Below are positions 10,033-19,796 of a stretch of 64,000 nt of DNA, piece by piece. The position numbers were made by a program, and so were the translations under genes. Positions within the stretch are counted from its first letter, which is position 1; each line of letters opens with the position of its first letter. The notes below the pieces were generated by a model. That model saw only the letters and a program-made list of their open reading frames with translations, was not told the origin of the DNA and ran no database searches. The DNA lies in the NCBI GenBank assembly GCA_010909725.1, contig JAACMV010000020.1:186001-250000 (forward strand). The letters run 5' to 3'. This DNA is from Picochlorum sp. 'celeri' (Eukaryota; Chlorophyta; Trebouxiophyceae).

Positions 10033-11719
10033 ATGATATCCACAAGTTCCACCTTAAACTACTGTCCATTGCCCACAGAACAAAGGTTTCGTCGTCTGAT
10101 CACATCAAAGGCATCGTCCATTGGTCTGTCGACTGTCAAAAGCTATCACGGTCATCCTGGACTCCATACAGCTGGTATGAAGCGTCAGAAGACTGTTTGC
10201 TCAACCATGAGTGGAAATACGTCGATGGCCGACTCCATGCATGTCCATCACGTGTCTGGGTTGAGGTTGGAACGTGGGAGTGTGGTTGTTCCCCTGGACT
10301 ATTCTGGAGTGCTCGAGGGAGATATTACCATCTTTTACAGGGTGGTAACATCTCGCTGTAAGAATGCCAAGAACCTTCCATACTTGGTATACCTTCAAGG
10401 TATGCATCGTGCTGTATATAATGCTATACACGAGTGTTTTTTTTACCATGTGGATGTGTGTGCAGGGGGTCCTGGATTTGAAGCACCTCGGCCAATGCTT
10501 GCAAATGGGTGGATCAAATCTGCAGTTCAGCATTATCAGGTTGTCCTCATGGTACGAATATCTTGTTTTAATCCATGTAGTGCACGTCTATCTCTTTGGA
10601 CGATTCCATGTGATGGGTTGTTACCTGAGAGGTGCTTGTTGCTTGCAGGATCAACGAGGGACTGGGTTGTCACATGCAATCACCTGTGATGGTTTAAAAG
10701 CACGGGATGCATCAGAGCAGGTTGACTTTTTGAGTTGTTTTAGGGCTGATAGTATCGCAAAAGACTGTGAGCGCGTCCGCCAGGAGTTGGCGCTGTCCGG
10801 CAAATGGAGTGTCATCGGTCAAAGCTATGGGGGATTCTGTGCCATGACGTATCTGTCCTATTTCCCTGACAGCATCATGGAGGTTTTTCTCACGGGTGGT
10901 GTTCCTCCAGGTATCCATATGAATTGTTCGGCTGAGATGGTGTATAAATCTACGTTTAGAAAGGCAATCAAACAGAATGAGAAGTTTTATGCGAGATTTC
11001 CACAGGCTGTGGCCATGGCACAAAAGGTGGTTCGCTTCCTCATGTCCAGTCCTGATGGGAGGGTGGTGACACCAGCATCAAACTACCTTACCCCTAGATC
11101 ATTTCAAGTCCTTGGTATAAATTGCTTGGGGTTCTCGAGTGGTTTTGAGCGTCTCTATTACATGCTCGAGAGTGCCTTTGATATCGATGGGAACCTTTCC
11201 TACAAATTCCTGAAAGAATTTGATGCTGCCATGCCGTGGGATTCCAACCCTTTGTATGCCATCATGCACGAGAATATATACTGTCAAGGAAATTCTTCAT
11301 CAGAGTGGGCTGCTCATAGAGTTAGAGGAGACTATAGTGCACTTTTTGATGCAGAAGCGAGCGTGACTGCAGGTAATCCAGTGTATTTCACTGGCGAAAT
11401 GGTCTTCCCCTGGATGTTTGATGATTTTGCAGAATTGAGAAAAATAAAGCAAGCCGCACATGCTATGGCAACGCATACAAATTGGTCGACATTATACTTG
11501 CCGGAAACCTTATCTGCCAACACTGTCCCCATTGCAGCAGCATGCTATTACGAAGACATGTTTGTCTCGTTTGAGTTGGCACAAGAAACCTTGGACATGG
11601 TTGGTTCCGCACGACAATACGTCACGAATGATTATTTACATGATGGAATTCGCGAGCAAGGAGGCCCAATTTTCGAAAAATTATTAAATATTGTGCGAGG
11701 AGGCGCACTCCTCCGATGA
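10033..11719 (+). CDS. Proline iminopeptidase-like alpha/beta hydrolase (S33), 3 exons
   Basis: Exons 10033-10399, 10466-10551 and 10649-11719 close in phase. The motifs are those of S33 prolyl aminopeptidases: YLQGGPGFE (oxyanion GGPG), VLMDQRGTGLS, and the nucleophile elbow IGQSYGGF with the catalytic Ser. The Asp and His of the triad are expected late in the protein (for example the YLHDG region). Bacterial and plant relatives remove N-terminal Pro from peptides. The first 70 residues are not conserved in type and could be a targeting peptide. The gene converges on the UMP/CMP kinase with a 2-base gap. Confidence 0.85.
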
Positions 11720-11721
11720 AC

Positions 11722-12414
11722 CTATTGCATAAATTTCAAATACGATGCCCTGACATCTGTGTACACATCCTCCTGTGATCGCTCTGCATCAATCTGAGCA
11801 ACTTTACCCATCTTTCTGTAATACTCCACAACAGGCATACTCTGCTCCTTAAATACACCGAATCTCTTCTTAATCGTCTCGATATTATCATCAGTCCTGC
11901 CTTCATTACGCCCCAAAATCCTGTCTTGCATCACCTGTTCGGAGCAATCAAAAAACAATACACAACGAGGAGATATGCCAGTCTGCTTCTCAAAAGAAGC
12001 TCGATTCTCCTCATTCCGAGGGAACCCATCAATCAAAAACGTATCCTTCCCACTATCCTTCATTGCCTTCTCCAACAGAGACACAGTCACATGAGATGGC
12101 ACAATCTGGCCATTCTTGATCATCTCTGCCACCATATTCCCATCCTTTGACCCACTCTTCATATGCGCACGAAGCAAATCCCCAGCAGACAGATGAATAA
12201 TCCCAAATTCCTCCACCAATTTGGAACATTGCGTCCCCTTCCCAGACCCAGGCCCTCCAAGAACAAAGATAATCTTGTACACGGAAGCAGCTTTGCTCTT
12301 CCCAATACCCATACTGTCTTCTTCTTCTTCTTCTTCTTCTTCTGTGCGTCTATATACTTTGAGGATCTGACCCTTTCTCTCTCGCCCTATCTCTATCTGT
12401 AGATCATTCTGCAT
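11722..12414 (-). CDS. UMP/CMP kinase
   Basis: Adenylate-kinase-fold protein that phosphorylates UMP and CMP with ATP. It has the P-loop [14 protein letters not shown], the NMP-binding [29 protein letters not shown], the short lid ([12 protein letters not shown]) typical of UMP/CMP kinases, and a C-terminal helix. The frame has two possible starts: ATG at 12414 gives an extra Glu-rich leader coded by a (TCT/AGA)n repeat, while ATG at about 12312 (MGIGKSK) gives the usual length. The internal start is more likely and would put the repeat in the 5' UTR. Confidence 0.9.
   Translation of the reverse strand: MQNDLQIEIGRERKGQILKVYRRTEEEEEEEEDSMGIGKSKAASVYKIIFVLGGPGSGKGTQCSKLVEEFGIIHLSAGDLLRAHMKSGSKDGNMVAEMIKNGQIVPSHVTVSLLEKAMKDSGKDTFLIDGFPRNEENRASFEKQTGISPRCVLFFDCSEQVMQDRILGRNEGRTDDNIETIKKRFGVFKEQSMPVVEYYRKMGKVAQIDAERSQEDVYTDVRASYLKFMQ
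12317..12343. repeat. (TCT)9 trinucleotide microsatellite
   Basis: Nine TCT units (AGA on the minus strand) just upstream of the preferred UMP/CMP kinase start; if translated they add a Glu run. Confidence 0.9.
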
Positions 12415-12749
12415 ACCATTACAGAATCATGCATGAAGGATATAATACGAATGGTTGGAGGCGATCACAACGATCGTTCAATCACCAAATCATGCAGCAG
12501 CATACCAATGACAGTGCTTTAATTCTTCAATCAATTCTTATTTCAACGATGAAACCATCCTCAGCATCGGACTGTATATATATACATCTGGATGGCGCCA
12601 CCATGGCCATCCTCTGTCCACTTTAGAGATCTAGATCTCTACTAGTAGAGATCCATCTTCTTCTTCCTCCGAATTCGAATTCGAATTCATGGGCATCAAG
12701 ACACCCTGCCAATCAATCCAGAAAATACTATTACCACTATTACCATGTC
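12415..12749. other. Divergent intergenic region with stacked palindromes
   Basis: 335 bases between UMP/CMP kinase and the SfsA homologue. It contains three palindromic blocks (12625-12688), annotated separately. No convincing gene. Confidence 0.5.
12625..12688. repeat. Cluster of perfect palindromes (BglII/XbaI/SpeI/EcoRI-like cores)
   Basis: A 16-base palindrome (12625-12640) overlaps a 20-base palindrome (12634-12653). After a short pyrimidine stretch comes an 18-base block of three GAATTC units spaced by G/C (12671-12688), itself palindromic. CTACTAGTAG recurs near 12765 at the start of the next gene. It looks natural, as it is embedded in ordinary sequence, but resembles cloning-site strings. 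Confidence 0.75.
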
Positions 12750-13775
12750 ATGTTTACAGGTGCTACTAGTAGAGTAGTATCGTTGATGATGGGCATCAGA
12801 CGAGGACCCTTCTCCCTGCCTTTAACAAGTGGGCCTTGTTGTCCGACGACCATGTCAACTGCTATGTCGTCGAGAGGCATCAGACGAGACGCATGCCATC
12901 GCAAAGAGAAAGGTGGGCAGGAGCAATTGACAGAAGATGAATCAGCAAGGAAGAAATCAAAGGTTGCTCTTGAACACACAGAAGATGGCGAGGAACTTGT
13001 TGTATGCGAGTACGAGGGCGGTCGATTGTACCCAGCCATACTGCATAGACGATATAAGAGATTTCTGGGAGATGTGGTCCTTGGCGGCGACATCGAGTCT
13101 ACTGCCGAGCCCATTGTTGTACATGTGCCAAATACTGGTCCCATGACTGGGCTGCTTGACTCTCTGCCGACCAAGGTACTGCTTTCAAAGTCGAGTAATC
13201 CCAAGAGAAAATATCCCTATACCCTTGAATGGATGCATGATGATACGACCTGGATAGGAGTACATTCTGCAAAGGCGAATGCCATGGTGGACCGCCTCTT
13301 GGCCTCTCAGGCACTCAAGGCATACCTGCCACCCTATAGCAGGTATCAAAGAGAGGTCCGCGTGGGCACCTCGGCAACACAGTCAAGGATTGATTTTCAA
13401 TTGGTAGACGATGACAGTGGATCAACGTGTTTAGTCGAAGTGAAGAGCGTGACGATGAAGGAGGCTGGAGAGGAGAATAGTAGTAATGATGACAAGGCAG
13501 TTTTTCCAGACACGACCAGTACTCGAGCACAGCGCCATGTGCAGGAACTCATGGATACCGATGCACAGGCTGCCATGATATATGTGGTGCAACGAGATGA
13601 CTGTTCTGTATTCGCACCATGTTTTGACAAGGATCCAGTCTACGCTGAGCGAGTGCGTGAGGCGCACAGGGCTGGAGTGAGGATTATTCCGGTTCAAATG
13701 CGTTTGGATATTGACCATCACCGGGTTGTCATGTCCAAGGTGCTGCCATATGACCTGAAACCCCCACAAGAGTAA
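12750..13775 (+). CDS. sfsA: SfsA-family protein (sugar fermentation stimulation homologue)
   Basis: Intronless 341-residue frame. The C-terminal two thirds match the bacterial SfsA family: HVPNTGPMTGLL (N-terminal OB-like part), QREVRVGTSATQSRIDF, LVEVKSVTM, VFPDTTSTRAQRHVQELM, AAMIYVVQRDD and FDKDPVYAERVREAHRAGV. The E.K and D residues fit the family's restriction-endonuclease-like fold; a nuclease role is proposed for the family but not proven here. The first 45 residues are extra and Arg/Ser-rich, possibly a plastid or mitochondrial presequence; a start at ATG 12786 is also possible. An origin from bacteria or the plastid ancestor is likely. Confidence 0.85.
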   Translation: MFTGATSRVVSLMMGIRRGPFSLPLTSGPCCPTTMSTAMSSRGIRRDACHRKEKGGQEQLTEDESARKKSKVALEHTEDGEELVVCEYEGGRLYPAILHRRYKRFLGDVVLGGDIESTAEPIVVHVPNTGPMTGLLDSLPTKVLLSKSSNPKRKYPYTLEWMHDDTTWIGVHSAKANAMVDRLLASQALKAYLPPYSRYQREVRVGTSATQSRIDFQLVDDDSGSTCLVEVKSVTMKEAGEENSSNDDKAVFPDTTSTRAQRHVQELMDTDAQAAMIYVVQRDDCSVFAPCFDKDPVYAERVREAHRAGVRIIPVQMRLDIDHHRVVMSKVLPYDLKPPQE

Positions 13776-13822
13776 TTATATTATATTTTTATTGTAATAT
13801 TTGCGGTTGAAGAGGGTCGAGG

Positions 13823-14955
13823 ATGACTGTAACGACGGAAAACCATACCAACAACCAACAGCAAGAAAAGTATGTGGCAGGGACGGATCATGAAGAGGGA
13901 GACATTTTAATAGATGGAATATACGAACATAATAATAGTGAGACGGCAGAGGTAGTGCGCATTAATCATCAGCAGAATGAGACTGAGCCCATGGTGTATT
14001 TGAGCTGTGCGGTTGACGACCAAGCTGTTCAGTATACTCGTGTGGAGGGGCCTGTGCGGTTTGATACGTTCAGGGTGTCTAAGAATGTATCTATTGATCA
14101 GGAGAATGGGGTGTTGGAGAGCTATGCTGGGTATCGAAGTGTATGTGCTGTATGTGTAGACCTGGAGGTGGTTGATGGATTTACCATGTACGTGTCTTGT
14201 AGGTGAGAGCGACGCATGGGGCGTTTGAGGGGACGTGGATGTTTGAAGTCAAGGTGGAGGATGTCGAGCCTGGGGTGGTGGGAGTGCGGGTTGGTTGGTC
14301 GACCAAATCTAGCACACTGGATGAGCCTGTGGGATCACATGTGGATGGGTATGGATACAGTTTGTACTCTCAGGAGGCTATTCATGATCGAAAAAAGATT
14401 CAGTATGGTAATGAGGTCAAGGCGGGGGATGTGATTGGGTGTCTTTTGCATCTATCGAATCGTGGAAGGGCGTTTGAGCCTGCGCCATCTGGTGCGTTTT
14501 TTTTTGTTTTTCATGCTCGTCTTGGTGTGCTTGGTTCGAGTCCTCCGTAGCAGGATAATAATACAATAATCATAATACAATGTCTCTTCTGCTGTGCAGA
14601 TTTTGTGCGATATAAGGGTCGTATTCATACACGCATGAGGATTGACGGGGGCTGTCTGCCAACAAGGACAAACATTGAGGGTTCGTTCATGGAGGTGTAC
14701 ATCAATGGAATGTCCCAAGGGAGGGTGTTTTGCGATGCGATTTTGGAAGGGACGTATTATCCTACGGTTTCTTTATTTACAAGATCGACGGATCCGTCGA
14801 AGAAGGTCAAGGCTCGTGTCAACTTTGGTAGTAGTAATAGGGGTGGAGAAAATGGACAGGGCTGGTGGGCAGACTATGTGGAGCATTGCTTTCAGACGTG
14901 CGTCAAATCTGTTGCAATGCTGGCATGCGATGACGCCGATGAGGATTCCATTTGA
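13823..14955 (+). CDS. ASH2: ASH2-like SPRY protein (COMPASS H3K4 methyltransferase subunit), 3 exons
   Basis: Exons 13823-14140, 14203-14491 and 14600-14955 join in phase to 320 residues. The SPRY domain follows the ASH2L pattern: GYRSVRATHGAFEGTWMFEV, GVRVGWST, GYGYSLYSQ, GDVIGCLL, then after a break MEVYINGMSQGRVFCDAILE, YYPTVSLF and RVNFGS. In other eukaryotes this domain binds RBBP5 and DPY30 and activates SET1/MLL enzymes. The N-terminal winged-helix/PHD part of animal ASH2L is absent; only a short acidic leader is present, as in fungal or plant forms. The gene starts 47 bases after the SfsA stop and has a TGTAA element (13793) before it. Confidence 0.85.
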
Positions 14956-14986
14956 TATCAAAATGAATGTTAAATATATTATATAA

Positions 14987-16829
14987 CTATAGCTCGTCCT
15001 TGACATTGTACTCCTGCAACAATGTCTTTTTCCGCTCCACTTCTCGCTCAAGGTTCTGAACCAACTCATCAGTGCAGTGTGCCGGCGTTCTTATGACTCC
15101 CGTGTACGTGCATCGTGAAGGTTCTGCAAGGGATACAAACGCATCTTCTGATCCACATTTCAAAGTGACATTAATCGACCGAGATGGTCCCTGCCAGCAT
15201 CCCTCACCATCAGTGAACACCATGGTGTCACCCTCAAATCCTTTCCAGGTTCCCAATTTCGTCTTGCGTCCGCCTTCAGATTGATGTGCATCACCGAATG
15301 GACAGACCTCGTACACATATTTATCGATTGTAGCTTCCACACAGTTCTCGGAAAGCTGCAAGAAAACATTGCGGGTTCCATAATTGGTTCCAAGCTTGCT
15401 TGTAAGTGTCCCCTTTTCATTCTGAAGCGTAGACAGTTCAGAACTCTTTGTGAAAAACTCTTGGTTTGCCGAATCAAATTGTTTTTGGGCTGCTTCTACC
15501 TTTGCTTTCATCACGACAAGATCTTGTTCCAGGTCAACCTTGCCCGTTGCGCGGGCAATCATCTGTGACACCCACACTTTTATCCTGGAGATCAAATCCA
15601 TTCTGTCGTCTGCCTCGACAGTTGGCTCGACCACGTCTTCGTTTATGCTTTCCTCTTCTTCTGGAGAAGATTCCACTGGAGGCGTCTCAGTTGTAACAGT
15701 CTCATCCGGAGCCTCATATGGTGCTTCATATGCGTCCTCCTCACCAACCGTTTCAGTATTGGCGTGTTCCCCAGGAATCCATTGAGATGCAACCCTCTTG
15801 GCTCTCTCCTCCTCCGTCTCCTCTTCATAAATATCTTCCTCCTCCTCCTCTTCAGCACCATGAACATCCTCTGGGTGCATATCTTCAATGTCTTCCAATG
15901 GCACATCCTCATCCACATCTTCCACAGGTGTATCTTGGCTCTCAGCAACAGGGACCTCCTCCTTCTTTGATTTCGCCGCAGCCGCCTCTTCCAATCTTGT
16001 CAGAGACTTTCTCAAACGTTCCAGCTTTGCCTCGGATTGATTCTTCCGAACCTCTGCTGCTGCCTTTTGCTGTGCCTTGCTACTCTCCATCTCTTCCAAC
16101 TGTTCCAAACGCTTCTCCCAGGATTTGATCGTCGTCGCCGCCATCCTGCATACAACACACCCCAACATAATACCACATATACATACACACGCTTGAAGAA
16201 CCCGGGCTTGACACGACCATCATACCAGCCCTCTTCAGCATCATAACCAGAGACATCATCATATTTCAACATTACTGACTTTTCAAGCCCCGAGCGTTTC
16301 GCAAGTCCAGACTTGGCATCATTCAAATCCTTCTCCAACTCCTTGAGCGCCTCCTCTCCAATCTCTCGACACGAATTAGGGCACACCCCTGCTGGCTCAT
16401 CGCTCCCATCACAGCAGTCACATACACCATCATCCACATACATGGATTTTAAAATCTTCACTTCATGCCCCTTGTTACGACAATAAAATACACCATTCAG
16501 ACAAGCACTTGTACCTGGAAAGCACTCATCCAAAAGTCAAGAATCTACCCAAAACATAAAAACCACTTGGTTGAGAGGGTGGCACTCTTCACCACCAACA
16601 CACCTGGCTCATCACTCCCATCCGCGCAGTCACAGTAATCGTCATTCACACGATTAAATGGAATTGTTACAGACCCATCTTTGCATGTAAACTTCCTATG
16701 CGAGGCTCCCTGTCTGTACAACGCAGCGTCCTCTGGTGACACTCCTCTAGGCAATTGTTTCCCTACACTAGAATCTATCAAGCTAGATGCAACAACAAGA
16801 AGACTACAACTAAGAAAAGAAAGACTCAT
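14987..16829 (-). CDS. PRKCSH: Glucosidase II beta subunit, ER, 3 exons
   Basis: Exons 16604-16829, 16187-16514 and 14987-16145, in phase. ER quality-control subunit that retains and activates glucosidase II for trimming of N-glycan glucoses. It has a signal peptide (MSLSFLSCSLLVVASS), two LDLa-like Cys modules (DDYCDCADGSDEPG and DGVCDCCDGSDEP), a coiled coil, a long Glu-rich acidic region, a C-terminal MRH lectin domain (YVYEVCPFGDA, GTWKGF, CW.GP.RS, LKCG), and a C-terminal KDEL retention signal. The second intron (16146-16186) is only 41 bases, the shortest in the window. Confidence 0.95.
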
Positions 16830-17161
16830 GGCGATCAAATCCAGCCCTCTTGTCAATGTCTAGTACCACACCAGTGATCGATCCGATCAACAGACAGAGG
16901 TACCCGAATTCTCCTCAAGAAATATATCCGAATATCGCATACATAAAAAAATGACACGCCATCGTGGACTATGTGCATGGTATATTGCATGGAGAACCTG
17001 AGGGAATTCCCTAATAGAGTAAAAATGGATACCTGCATGATTGTTTTGTAAACACCAGTCTCCATCCCAAGTGGGCAGATATATACATATATTCAACTAG
17101 ATGTACTTTTATGGGTGCATAAAGAGCTGTTAATTGTTGGGGAATGGGACGATAGAGCACC
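16830..17161. other. Divergent intergenic region
   Basis: 332 bases between glucosidase II beta and FAD synthase. Small frames on the minus strand here show no family features. I see no RNA gene or clear repeat. Confidence 0.4.
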
Positions 17162-18836
17162 ATGGACGTGGTCAAAGGGATTCAACATGTGCACGGTTCT
17201 GCCCTGTATGGGCGAATTATGCAATCAATATCCATCATACAGCGTTCAATAGACTTGTATGGGTATGTTTATATATGCGTACCCCAAAGAGGATTGGGTT
17301 GAATGAGGACTCTGTGTTTGTAGGACGACAGGGCTTGCCTTGAGTTTAAATGGGGGCAAGGACTCGACTGTATTGCTTCATTTGATTCGAGCAGCCTTGG
17401 AGCTGCGTCGACAAGAGGGATCTGGTGATGAACAGGAAGGTGGTTTGGGTGGCATGGTGACATTTTTCTTTGACAAGGCAGATGATTTCCCACAAGTTGT
17501 GCAGTTTACCAAGGAGATGGATGCCCTGTATTCTTTGGACATGAGAATCTACACGTCTGATTTTTTCACAGGACTCAAGGAATTATTGGAAGACACTGAT
17601 GTGAAGGGTATATTTCTTGGGACGAGGCGAGGTGATCCGAATGCAGGGGATCAGGAAACATTTTCACCATCCAGCGCAGGATGGCCTGTTTTTATGAGGA
17701 TCAATCCCATCATGGAGTGGTCATATCACGATGTATGGGAATTTCTGATCATGTGCCACCTTCCGTATTGCAGTTTGTACGACGAAGGATATACAAGCTT
17801 GGGGTCTGTCGAGTCTACACTGCCAAATTCTGCCCTCTCTCGTCACGATGGAAAGTACTCTCCAGCACACATGTTACAAGACCCACGGTTGGAGCGCGCG
17901 GGTAGGACGAGTCGATCGGTGAAGCGAGCTGATTCTTTGATAGGATCAAAAAAAGGGACCAAGATAAAGACTGCCGGTCTTGCAATTATAGGTGACGAGA
18001 TTCTGGCAGCAAAAGTAGATGACGTGAACATGAAATTCCTCTGCAAATCACTGCGATCTATTGGATGGTTGGTGACACATGTCCATTTCATCAGAGATGA
18101 TATTGATGATATAGCTGATGCTGTCTCGAGCTTGTCAGCAAAATGCGATGCTGTTCTCAGCTGTGGAGGTTTAGGACCCACGCTTGATGATGTCACCATG
18201 AAGGCTGTCGCCAAGGCTATAGGCAGGAAAATTGTGACAAGCGCATCCCTGGAAAAGAAGATCAAGGCGCACTTTGGTGACCACGTGACCAAATTCCACC
18301 TCAAAATGGCCGAAGTTCCCGATGGACCAGAAACAATACTCATAGACTATATGCTCCGTGATGGAAGGCCTTCTCCCTACCCATTGGTGCGATGCAGAAA
18401 TATTTACATACTGCCTGGCGTGCCATCCATCGTGGAGCAAAAGTGGTCTGCTGTTCGAGACAACTTGGCAGACCTCCATAGCACATCATGCCATCGATCG
18501 GACTCCCAGCAAAGCTTTGATTCATTGCCCAGCCCAGAAATACCCTTTTCCACCGTGGTTATTCGCCTGAAAATAGAGGATGAGGCCATGGTATCCCAAC
18601 CAATGGAGCTCATAGAGCAGGAATACTCAGAGCACGTCTCCATCGGATGCTACCCCCTATCAAACCAGAGTGATTCATGCACAGTGGCGATGAGCCTGGA
18701 AGGAAAAGACAGAGCCAAAGTGGACCAAGCCCAAAGGCACCTCGTGTCCCTCTTGGATCCTGCCACAGTGTCAAGCATCCACAGACAAGGCGAGGCAATA
18801 CACAGTCCATCGGATGCACCCACTCTAGGCGAATAA
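17162..18836 (+). CDS. FLAD1: FAD synthase with C-terminal molybdopterin-binding-like domain, 2 exons
   Basis: Exon 17162-17262 starts at ATG (MDVVKGIQHV) and joins in phase over a 61-base intron to exon 17324-18836; 537 residues. The N-terminal half is a PAPS-reductase-like FAD synthase domain: SLNGGKDSTVLLH (PP-loop), GIFLGTRRGDP, MEWSYHDVWEFL, CSLYDEGYTSLGS. The C-terminal half is a MoCF/CinA-like domain: GLAIIGDEILAAKVDD, LSCGGLGPTLDD, IYILPGVPSI. It adenylates FMN with ATP to FAD. The human enzyme has the two domains in the opposite order; the order here is the one I know from plants. Confidence 0.9.
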
Positions 18837-18934
18837 AATAGTATATATTCGAATTGTTACATATAGAATACACCCAACGTGTCCTTATTTGATTGATCGA
18901 TCGATCAGCGCGACTCGTAACAGAAACAGACACC

Positions 18935-19734
18935 ATGGTGCCAAAACCAGATGACGAGTACGTATATACTATTTTCGTGTCACTTTTATGCAAAAAAACC
19001 TACTGGAGGGTATTTGTAATGATCCTTGGGGGTGTTGGTGATCCGCAACGTCCTCGCCGCTCGGGCAATTCTGTTCTCACTGTGTATCTACTGTAACTGC
19101 GCGCAGTTATGATTATTTGTTCAAAGTTGTCCTCATTGGGGATTCTGGGGTAGGAAAGTCCAACTTGCTCAGTCGATTCACCAGAAATGAGTTTTCTTTG
19201 GAGAGCAAGTCGACCATTGGGGTTGAGTTTGCAACGAGAAGTATCCAGGTGGATGGAAAGACTGTCAAGGCGCAGATTTGGGATACAGCTGGGCAAGAGC
19301 GTTACAGAGCAATTACCAGTGCGTATTACAGGGGAGCGGTGGGGGCGTTGCTTGTCTATGATATTACCAAGCAGGTGACGTTTGAGAATGTAGAGCGCTG
19401 GCTGAAGGAGCTCAGAGATCATGCTGACAGCAACATCGTGATCATGTTGGTGGGGAACAAGAGTGATCTTCGTCACTTGCGGTCGGTGCAGACGGAGGAT
19501 GCCAAGGCATTCTGTGAGAAGGAAGGGCTCTCTTTCATTGAGACATCTGCGTTGGAGGCAACAAATGTAGAGGAAGCGTTCCAGATTATTCTGACAGAGA
19601 TTTATCATATTTTGTCAAAGAAGGCATTAACGTCTGATGAAGGGGTGGCTGCTCCAACGAGTGGGACATCCATCAAGGTGACGGATGCTGTTCCTGATGC
19701 GCAGAAGAAGTCTTCTTGCTGTGGATCTTCATGA
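18935..19734 (+). CDS. RAB11: Rab11/RabA-type small GTPase, 2 exons
   Basis: Tiny first exon (18935-18957) joined over a 149-base intron to 19107-19734; 216 residues. All G motifs are present: GDSGVGKSN, switch I with [26 protein letters not shown] and ETSAL. The Rab11-type effector region is typical, and the C-terminus ends in CCGSS for double geranylgeranylation. The predicted role is trafficking between trans-Golgi, recycling endosome and plasma membrane. The intron is the longest in the window. A TGTAA element follows the stop at 19770. Confidence 0.95.
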
Positions 19735-19796
19735 ACATGGTGATCACGTATCGTGCTTTGCAATTAAAATGTAATAACAAGAACCTTTGTATATTG

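Noticed and set aside
15718..16128. 136-codon Pro-rich plus-strand frame
   Set aside because: Antisense to the Glu-rich part of glucosidase II beta; Pro and Ser richness is the mirror of GAA/GAG codons.
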